A DNA stretch of 5,057 nt from assembly GCA_029051835.1 (NCBI GenBank), contig JAIDKJ010000010.1, forward strand, positions 1 through 5,057, written 5' to 3'. A model generated the notes under the pieces. That model searched no databases. It was not told the DNA's origin and saw only the letters and a program-made list of their open reading frames with translations. A program made the position numbers and the translations under genes. This DNA is from Paramuribaculum sp. GTDB taxonomy: Bacteria; Bacteroidota; Bacteroidia; Bacteroidales; Muribaculaceae. Below are positions 1 to 5,057 of the stretch, piece after piece; position 1 is the stretch's first letter, and every line of letters begins with the position of its first letter.

Positions 1-1471
1 TCGAGGCCGGAAACGAATGCGCGATCAGAAACGGTGTCATTGCGGCCAGAGTCACCAGAGCGCAGAGCAGACGACCCCACACTTCGCTGATGCCGGTAAG
101 CCACGGCAACACCCATTTCTGCGATATGAGAGCCATTGCGACGAGTACGGCTGAGTAGAGCATCACTCTCCACAGATAGCGGTGGATGAGCGAGCGCCAC
201 AGGCGTCCGGTTTCGCTCTCGGAGGCAGCGCTTTCGGTGTAGCGGTCGATAAGGAAATGCAGCCGGCGCGGGAGCAGCCTGCGTATGATTTCATAGACCG
301 GATCAGCCATGCGGATGAAATAAGGCGTGGTGAAGGTGGTCAGCACCGAAACAGCCACGACTATCGGATAGATGGTCGGATCGAGCACCCCGAGGCTCAT
401 GCCGAGGGTGGCTATGATGAAGGCGAATTCGCCTATCTGCGTGAGCGAGAAACCGGCTTCGATGGCCACCTTCAGATTCTGCCCGGTGACGAGCATGCCG
501 AAAGTGCCGAACAGTATCATCCCCGCGATCACCACACCCGACAGCACAAGGATCGGCGCCCAGTACTGGGTGATGATATGCGGATTGACCATCATGCCTA
601 CGGATATGAAGAAGACTGATCCGAACAGATCCTTGACCGGAGTGACCACCCGCTCTATGCGTTCGGCAAAGCTCGTGCCGGCAAGGATTGAGCCCATGAC
701 AAAAGCACCCAGAGCGAGAGAGAAGCCGCAGTAGACCGAGAATACGGCCATGCCGAGGCATAGGCCCATCGACATGATCAGGAGGGTTTCAGAGTTGAGA
801 TAGCGGCGCACATTGTTGAGCAGCGAGGGGAGCACGAACACTCCCGTGGCAAACCACATGATAAGGAAAAACACCAGCTTCATGACGCTGAACAGCATTT
901 CGCCCCCTTTGACGGTGGAGTTGACCGCTATCGACGACAGCAGCACCATCATCACTACCGCAAACAGATCCTCCACGATCAGCACCGCAAACACCAGCGA
1001 GGCGAATTTCTTGTGTTGCAGACCCAGATCGTTGAAAGCCTTGATGATTATTGTGGTCGACGACATTGAGAGCATACCGCCGAGAAACAGGCAGTTTATA
1101 GCCGAGAATCCGAGCACATGACCGATGATGAATCCGCCGCACATCATGCCTGTGACTATGATCAGCGCGGTCACGACGGCCGATCCGCCGGCATTGACAA
1201 GCTTCTTGAAGCTGAATTCAAGTCCGAGCGAGAAGAGCAGCACCACGATGCCGAGCTGTGCCCAGAACTCGATATTGCTGTCGGTAGTCACCGACGGCAG
1301 ATATTCGAAGTGGGGGCTTGCCAGAAATCCGGCCACGATATAGCCGAGCACCACAGGCTGACGGAGCCATTTGAAAAGCACCGTCACAACGGCGCCGAGT
1401 ATGAGTATGAATGCCAGATCACGTATCAGGCTCTCGATTGGCAGAGATTCGGCTATTGTGGCGAGGATCAT
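1..1471 (-). CDS. Kef-type (CPA2 family) cation:proton antiporter, N-terminal 490 residues; 3' end beyond left edge
   Basis: Inner-membrane monovalent cation/H+ antiporter of the CPA2 (Kef/NapA-like) family, expected to exchange K+ or Na+ for protons. Reading the minus strand from the ATG at 1471-1469 gives 490 codons with no stop before the edge. Family landmarks are in order: RQPVVLGYIVAGFL (about 37-50), LGIVVLLFSLGLEFSF (73-88), LSMSSTTIIIKAF (134-146), the ion-site pair E167-D168 in LIVEDLFAV, the helix GAFVMGSILAGTSFAERIE (255-273), FGSVFFISVGMMVNP (283-297) and TQIGEFAFIIATLG (344-357). The exchanger domain spans roughly residues 15-390. A charged linker (about 391-430) then leads to two more hydrophobic helices near 433-450 and 466-484, so the protein continues past a minimal exchanger. 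A C-terminal RCK/TrkA-type regulatory domain is possible but lies outside the window. The start overlaps the mgtC-like stop as ATGA, which supports this start. The transported ion cannot be told from sequence. Confidence 0.92.
   Translation of the reverse strand, partial: MILATIAESLPIESLIRDLAFILILGAVVTVLFKWLRQPVVLGYIVAGFLASPHFEYLPSVTTDSNIEFWAQLGIVVLLFSLGLEFSFKKLVNAGGSAVVTALIIVTGMMCGGFIIGHVLGFSAINCLFLGGMLSMSSTTIIIKAFNDLGLQHKKFASLVFAVLIVEDLFAVVMMVLLSSIAVNSTVKGGEMLFSVMKLVFFLIMWFATGVFVLPSLLNNVRRYLNSETLLIMSMGLCLGMAVFSVYCGFSLALGAFVMGSILAGTSFAERIERVVTPVKDLFGSVFFISVGMMVNPHIITQYWAPILVLSGVVIAGMILFGTFGMLVTGQNLKVAIEAGFSLTQIGEFAFIIATLGMSLGVLDPTIYPIVVAVSVLTTFTTPYFIRMADPVYEIIRRLLPRRLHFLIDRYTESAASESETGRLWRSLIHRYLWRVMLYSAVLVAMALISQKWVLPWLTGISEVWGRLLCALVTLAAMTPFLIAHSFPAS
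1468..1471 (-). other. ATGA stop/start overlap joining the mgtC-like gene and the antiporter gene
   Basis: On the minus strand the antiporter ATG (1471-1469) shares bases with the TGA stop (1470-1468) of the mgtC-like gene. Four-base overlaps of this kind usually mark translational coupling within one mRNA. No Shine-Dalgarno sequence is visible just upstream, which is common in Bacteroidota and makes re-initiation by the terminating ribosome plausible. Confidence 0.85.
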
Positions 1472-2193
1472 ATTGTCACTTGATTGGCGAGCGAGATGCC
1501 CTGGGTGGGATTGAGTTGTCGGAGCTGTCCGAACACCTTGACGAAGTCGGTGGTGTTCTTGGCGAGCACTACCAGATTGAGGCGGGTGCAGGGTGTTTCG
1601 AAATCATACTCCACAAACACGTTTGTCAGCGTGATGTTGTATTCCGACAGACAGTGGCGGTAGGCTTCGATATCCTTCACGATGGCGCCGATGCGTATGC
1701 GCACAATGCGTGTTTCCCAGCCCACATGTATGCGGTGTTCCAGCTGTTCGAGCAGCACGAGGATCACGAGCATCAGCCCCGTAGCCACTATCGATACCAG
1801 ATACATGCCTACTCCCACGGCCATGCCTATCGTGGCCACCATCCATATGCCGGCGGCTGTGGTCAGTCCGCGCACCGAGCCTTTCATCTGTATGATAGCT
1901 CCGGCGCCGAGGAAACCTATGCCGGTGATCACCTGGGCGGCTATACGTCCGGGGTCGCCGTTTTTCAGTCCGAGATACTCCTGAGGCACGTAGATGGAGA
2001 GCAGCATGGCCAGCGTGGCTCCCATGGATATGAGGGCGAATGTGCGTATGCCGGCTATCTGGCCTTTGCGTTTGCGCTCCATGCCCACACAGCTGCCCAG
2101 CAACAGGCTGACACATAGCTTGAACACCGCCGAGGTCGTAGTGACCTCGACGGAGTTGACGGCTTCGTATAATCGCTGTAGGGTTTCGATCAT
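1468..2193 (-). CDS. MgtC/SapB family inner-membrane protein with C-terminal ACT-like domain
   Basis: A 241-residue polytopic membrane protein of the MgtC/SapB family, close to the usual length (Salmonella MgtC is about 230). The hydrophobic N-terminal domain (about 20-150) carries the family signatures: LLLGSCVGMERKRKGQIAGIR (30-50), followed by TFALISMGATLAML, then DPGRIAAQVITGIGFLGAGAI (80-100), followed by KGSVRGLTTAAGIWMVATIG (104-123). The soluble C-terminal part (about 155-241) alternates beta and alpha segments and matches the ACT-like domain known from MgtC. In studied pathogens MgtC acts in growth at low Mg2+ and in virulence, partly by modulating the F1Fo ATP synthase; many environmental homologues have no known role and some are called Mg2+ transporters without proof. 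Its start overlaps the upstream coiled-coil gene's stop and its stop overlaps the antiporter start, so it is the middle gene of a coupled set. The family call is secure; the physiological role is not. Confidence 0.95.
   Translation of the reverse strand: MIETLQRLYEAVNSVEVTTTSAVFKLCVSLLLGSCVGMERKRKGQIAGIRTFALISMGATLAMLLSIYVPQEYLGLKNGDPGRIAAQVITGIGFLGAGAIIQMKGSVRGLTTAAGIWMVATIGMAVGVGMYLVSIVATGLMLVILVLLEQLEHRIHVGWETRIVRIRIGAIVKDIEAYRHCLSEYNITLTNVFVEYDFETPCTRLNLVVLAKNTTDFVKVFGQLRQLNPTQGISLANQVTI
2190..2193 (-). other. ATGA stop/start overlap joining the coiled-coil gene and the mgtC-like gene
   Basis: The mgtC-like ATG (2193-2191) overlaps the TGA stop (2192-2190) of the coiled-coil gene, directly after an A-rich run made by its two final lysine codons. 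An A-rich stretch just before the start may help initiation in Bacteroidota, where Shine-Dalgarno sequences are often absent. The geometry is identical to the next junction downstream. Confidence 0.85.
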
Positions 2194-3107
2194 TTTTTGA
2201 AGGTGAAGCGGCGCGATGCCAGACGGTAATTGTCGGCAAACAGTTCTACCGTATATTCGCCTGCCGAAAGGGCAGTGTTCACGTCCCAGTAGATGGTGAC
2301 GCCCGGTATCTCCTCGCCGGCGTATTCGATCTGTTTTTTAGCAGTGCATGCCACGTTGGAGCCTTCGAAGTCAAAGGTGCCGGCATTGCCCAGAAGGGCG
2401 CCTTCAGGCGAAGTGATGCGCAGATACACGGTTTTCTGTCCTACGGGAGTGGAGTTGTTCTGCGGTATGGTGAATGTCACCATGAGCTGCTTGGCCTTGG
2501 TGATTTTTTTCTCCTGTTTGCCGTTTTTCTTGAGCGGAGTGAGAGCCACGCCGGTGACGTTGAGTTTCTCGGCGAGTGTCATCCGTTCGCTGAGAGTTTC
2601 GTTTTTGCGTGTCACCTCCTGCATACGGTTCGACAGAGTGCGGTTCTCGTTGCGTATTTCTGCGTTCTCGGCGCGCAGTCCGGCGTTCTCCTTGCCGAGC
2701 GAGTCCACCTGGGCTATGTAGTGGCGCAGGAGGCCGCGCAGTGTGGAGATCTCGTTCTGGAGCTGCGATATGCGCTTCTGGCTTTTCACCTTCTCGGAGT
2801 TGAGCTCCTGCAACAGCTGTTCCACCTTGTTTTTGGCGGCGGTATACTTGGCCAGGATGGTGTCGCCGGCCATCTGTGTGGCCTGATTCTCATACTGTGC
2901 GAACTGCGAGTTGATGGCCTCGTACTCGTTGGCCAGCTGCAATTGGTCGTTGGTGAGCTGGAGCTGTTCGTTTTCGGCTTTCTGCTGGTTGACTTCGAGT
3001 TTCAGCGAGGTCACCTGAAACAGGCTTACCGCCACAGCTATCACCAGGAGGGCCACAAGCCCTATGGCGAGCCATAGGAGCTTGGGCTTGTTGCTGAGTG
3101 AATTCAT
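2190..3107 (-). CDS. Membrane-anchored coiled-coil protein with C-terminal beta-rich domain, function unknown
   Basis: I do not recognise a named family for this 305-residue protein. The N-terminus is short and basic (NKPK), followed by one strongly hydrophobic helix at about residues 10-30. With no cleavage site or lipobox visible, this suggests a single signal anchor with the rest in the periplasm (inference). Residues about 32-182 form a long coiled coil in two heptad blocks separated by a less regular part. Residues about 184-305 look like a beta-sandwich, with alternating strands such as QLMVTFTIP, KTVYLRITSP, GVTIYWDV and GEYTVELFAD, and a very basic last strand (RLASRRFTFKK). The ATG at 3107 is the only plausible start: the frame is open upstream only to a TAA at 3182-3180, with no ATG, GTG or TTG between. 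It follows secA by 90 bp and is coupled to the mgtC-like gene. It could be a structural, scaffolding or regulatory envelope protein; automatic labels as a chromosome segregation protein would reflect only the coiled coil. Confidence 0.9.
   Translation of the reverse strand: MNSLSNKPKLLWLAIGLVALLVIAVAVSLFQVTSLKLEVNQQKAENEQLQLTNDQLQLANEYEAINSQFAQYENQATQMAGDTILAKYTAAKNKVEQLLQELNSEKVKSQKRISQLQNEISTLRGLLRHYIAQVDSLGKENAGLRAENAEIRNENRTLSNRMQEVTRKNETLSERMTLAEKLNVTGVALTPLKKNGKQEKKITKAKQLMVTFTIPQNNSTPVGQKTVYLRITSPEGALLGNAGTFDFEGSNVACTAKKQIEYAGEEIPGVTIYWDVNTALSAGEYTVELFADNYRLASRRFTFKK
2931..2972 (-). repeat. Two-unit 21-bp in-frame tandem repeat encoding coiled-coil heptads
   Basis: Codons 46-52 (2972-2952) and 53-59 (2951-2931) of the coiled-coil gene encode NEQLQLT and NDQLQLA. 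The two 21-bp units agree at 15 of 21 positions, and most differences are at third codon positions. This points to an old heptad duplication kept by selection on the protein, not a recent DNA repeat. Confidence 0.6.
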
Positions 3108-3136
3108 GTCGTGTGATTGGAATGTTGTGATGAGTG

Positions 3137-3158
3137 CTGACCGCTTCAGGCCGGTCAG
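3137..3158 (-). repeat. Perfect 7-bp inverted repeat (hairpin) between secA and the coiled-coil gene
   Basis: CTGACCG at 3137-3143 and CGGTCAG at 3152-3158 are exact inverted copies around an 8-base loop. The repeat lies 40 bp past the secA stop and 30 bp before the next ATG. No T-tract follows on either strand, so it is not a standard intrinsic terminator. It could be an mRNA stability or processing hairpin, a protein-binding site, or chance. The rest of the gap (3108-3197) shows no TAnnTTTG Bacteroides-type promoter on the minus strand. Confidence 0.5.
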
Positions 3159-3197
3159 TCTGCTATTGTTGATGTTTGATTATCTCTTGAGTGATGA

Positions 3198-5057
3198 TCA
3201 TAGACCCTGTCCGTGGCAGTTCTTATATTTCTTACCGCTTCCGCAGGGGCAGAGATCGTTACGGCCTATTTTCGGACCGGCCTTGACGGGCATCGGGCGC
3301 TGCTGCTCACCCTGACGTGCCGAAGCTGCCGCACGCTGTTCGGCTTCGCCGGGCAGATTGCCGCGGCTCTCGCGGTAGTTGTTGGCCTGCCGGTGGCTTT
3401 CAGGCATCGCACGCTGCACCTCAGGCTGCGGAGCCTGGCGTGGAGCGCTTTCGGGCTGCTGCTGTGCCGGACGCTGCTGTATGTAGAGCTGGCCGCGCAT
3501 GAGCGCCGAGATCACCTTCACATTGAGATTGTTGAGCATGTTCTCGAAGAGGTGGAACGATTCTACCTTGTAGATCACCAGCGGGTCTTTCTGCTCGTAC
3601 GATACGTTCTGCACCGACTGCTTCAGCTGGTCGAGTTCGCGCAGATGTTCCTTCCACAGTTCGTCGATGCTCACCAGCATTATTGCCTTGTGCCACTCCT
3701 TGACTATGGCGCGGCCGTCGGAGTTGTAGGCGTCGATGATATTGACCGGAAGGCTGAACACGCGCTTGCCGTCGGTGATCGGCACGAGTATCATGGAGTT
3801 CATGCCGCGGTTTTCGACGCAGTCCTTGATCACCGGCATGGCTACCTCGCGGATGCGGTCGTTCTTGCGGTCGAAAGCCTCTATGGCGGCCTGATGCACA
3901 CGGTCTATGGCCTCTTCCTTGCTCATGCTGCGGTATTCCTCTTCGGTGAAGGGAGCCTCGATAGTAAGAGTCTTGAATAGCTCGAGCGACAGATCGCCGA
4001 ATGCGGCAGGGGAGTCGTACGACGCGATGAGGTTCTCGATGTAGTCGTAGAACATATTGGCTATGTCGATGCCTATGCGTTCGCCAAGCAGGGCGTGATG
4101 GCGGCGCGAATAGATGTAGGTGCGCTGCTTGTTCATCACGTCGTCATATTCGAGGAGGCGCTTGCGTATGCCGAAGTTGTTTTCTTCCACGCGTTTCTGA
4201 GCCTTCTCTATGGCGCGCGTCACCATGCTGCTCTCTATCATCTCTCCCTCTTTGAGGCCGAGGCGGTCGAGCACTTTGGTCACATGGTCGGTGGCGAACA
4301 GACGCATCAGCGTGTCCTCGAACGACACGTAGAACACCGACGATCCCGGGTCGCCCTGACGGCCCGAACGGCCTCGGAGCTGACGGTCTACGCGGCGGCT
4401 CTCATGACGCTCGGTGCCTATGATGGCCAGACCACCGGCCTGTTTCACCTCTTCGGGAAGCTTGATGTCGGTGCCTCGGCCCGCCATGTTGGTGGCTATG
4501 GTGACGGTGCCTGTCTTGCCCGCCTGTGCCACGATGTCGGCCTCCTTCTGGTGAAGTTTGGCGTTGAGCACCTGGCAGGGTATATGGCGCATGTCGAGCA
4601 TTCGTTTGAGCAGTTCGGATATTTCCACCGAGGTCGTGCCCACGAGCACCGGACGTCCCTCCTCGCGAAGCTTGACTATCTCTTCGATCACGGCCGCATA
4701 TTTCTCTTTCTTTGTCTTGTAGACACGGTCGTTCATGTCTATGCGGGCCACCGGACGGTTGGTCGGGATAGTCACCACATCGAGCTTGTAGATATCCCAC
4801 AGCTCTCCGGCCTCGGTTTCGGCCGTACCGGTCATTCCGGCGAGCTTATGGTACATTCTGAAGTAGTTCTGCAGGGTGATTGTGGCGAATGTCTGCGTGG
4901 CGGCTTCCACCTTCACTCCCTCCTTGGCCTCGATGGCCTGATGGAGTCCGTCGGAGTAGCGGCGTCCCTCCATGATACGTCCGGTCTGTTCGTCGACGAT
5001 CTTGATCTTGTTGTCGTCGATCACGTATTCCACATCATTTTCGAAGAGAGTGTAGGC
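3198..5057 (-). CDS. secA: Preprotein translocase ATPase SecA, C-terminal 619 residues; 5' end beyond right edge
   Basis: SecA is the motor that binds preproteins and drives them through SecYEG using ATP, at the cytoplasmic face of the inner membrane. The frame is open to the right edge, giving 619 residues; Bacteroidota SecA is about 1100, so the Walker A/B part and most of the preprotein-binding domain are missing here. In fragment numbering: the end of NBD1 with TGTAETE (76-82); NBD2 with LVGTTSVE (138-145), TNMAGRGTD (189-197) and [20 protein letters not shown] (218-237, the arginine-finger motif VI); the helical scaffold with [15 protein letters not shown] (293-307); the two-helix finger [10 protein letters not shown]...YEQKDP (463-492) with loop Tyr487, equivalent to E. 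coli Tyr794; a Q/P/R-rich flexible linker (about 527-594); and the zinc site C603, C605, C614, H615 that binds SecB or phospholipid in other bacteria. The NBD2 motifs are joined by a short spacer without the roughly 35-50-residue segment seen in E. coli, as usual for this phylum. No disruption is seen. Confidence 0.98.
   Translation of the reverse strand, partial: AYTLFENDVEYVIDDNKIKIVDEQTGRIMEGRRYSDGLHQAIEAKEGVKVEAATQTFATITLQNYFRMYHKLAGMTGTAETEAGELWDIYKLDVVTIPTNRPVARIDMNDRVYKTKKEKYAAVIEEIVKLREEGRPVLVGTTSVEISELLKRMLDMRHIPCQVLNAKLHQKEADIVAQAGKTGTVTIATNMAGRGTDIKLPEEVKQAGGLAIIGTERHESRRVDRQLRGRSGRQGDPGSSVFYVSFEDTLMRLFATDHVTKVLDRLGLKEGEMIESSMVTRAIEKAQKRVEENNFGIRKRLLEYDDVMNKQRTYIYSRRHHALLGERIGIDIANMFYDYIENLIASYDSPAAFGDLSLELFKTLTIEAPFTEEEYRSMSKEEAIDRVHQAAIEAFDRKNDRIREVAMPVIKDCVENRGMNSMILVPITDGKRVFSLPVNIIDAYNSDGRAIVKEWHKAIMLVSIDELWKEHLRELDQLKQSVQNVSYEQKDPLVIYKVESFHLFENMLNNLNVKVISALMRGQLYIQQRPAQQQPESAPRQAPQPEVQRAMPESHRQANNYRESRGNLPGEAEQRAAASARQGEQQRPMPVKAGPKIGRNDLCPCGSGKKYKNCHGQGL

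Noticed and set aside
303..1142. Minus-strand open frames of 152 and 117 codons at 303-761 and 789-1142
   Set aside because: They are in a different frame from the antiporter, which reads open throughout this region with conserved CPA2 motifs. Their low-complexity His/Arg-rich products are typical out-of-frame translations.
1411..2118. Long plus-strand open frame (235 codons) across the mgtC-like gene
   Set aside because: It is antisense to a gene with clear MgtC family motifs. Its product is rich in His, Tyr and Gly with no domain-like pattern, as expected from the reverse complement of a GC-biased gene.
2721..3077. Plus-strand open frame of 118 codons rich in Leu, Val and Gly opposite the coiled-coil gene
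   Set aside because: The apparent hydrophobicity comes from the complement of Gln-, Asn- and Glu-rich heptad codons. The minus-strand gene is supported by its coupled junction, membrane anchor and regular heptads.
3163..3185. GTTTGATTAT on the plus strand as a possible promoter -7 element (TAnnTTTG)
   Set aside because: The bases before TTTG do not match TA, there is no suitably spaced upstream TTTG, and no plus-strand gene follows.
3108..3197. Possible N-terminal extension of the coiled-coil protein or fusion to secA, since both genes are in the same frame
   Set aside because: The secA TGA (3200-3198) and a second in-frame TAA (3182-3180) separate them, and no ATG, GTG or TTG lies between the TAA and the ATG at 3107.
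3213..3980. Plus-strand open frame of 255 codons opposite secA
   Set aside because: It lies wholly within the unambiguous SecA coding region, and its sequence is explained by the codon bias of the opposite strand.

Overview
This window looks like chromosomal DNA from a member of Bacteroidota, probably Bacteroidales. The main reasons are the form of its SecA (a very short spacer between the TNMAGRGTD and HESRR motifs, a Q/P-rich tail and a CPCGSG zinc finger), the lack of Shine-Dalgarno sequences ahead of the starts, and the moderately high GC. A Muribaculaceae-like gut bacterium would fit, but that is an impression, not a demonstration.

All four genes lie on the minus strand, so transcription runs right to left. 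From the right: (1) the C-terminal 619 residues of SecA, the preprotein translocase ATPase, whose N-terminus lies beyond the right edge (3198-5057); (2) a 92-bp span (91 bp upstream of the ATG up to the secA stop) holding a 7-bp perfect inverted repeat; (3) a 305-residue membrane-anchored coiled-coil protein of unknown function (2190-3107); (4) a 241-residue MgtC/SapB-family membrane protein (1468-2193); (5) the first 490 residues of a Kef-type (CPA2) cation:proton antiporter that runs off the left edge (1-1471). The last gene contains no stop codon in the window and was assembled by translating the minus strand from the ATG at 1471.

The coiled-coil gene, mgtC-like gene and antiporter gene are joined by two identical ATGA junctions (4-bp stop/start overlaps), so they almost certainly form one translationally coupled operon. 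secA may be read into it, because the 3108-3197 gap has neither a recognisable terminator nor a Bacteroides-type promoter. The MgtC-like protein and the antiporter are both inner-membrane proteins linked to ion or envelope homeostasis. The coiled-coil protein, anchored by one N-terminal helix with a beta-rich C-terminal domain, is the functionally open member.

The window is almost fully coding. I see no RNA genes, insertion sequences, CRISPR arrays, attachment sites or phage genes, and no stretch over 300 bp without a gene. The long plus-strand open frames are antisense shadows of these genes.
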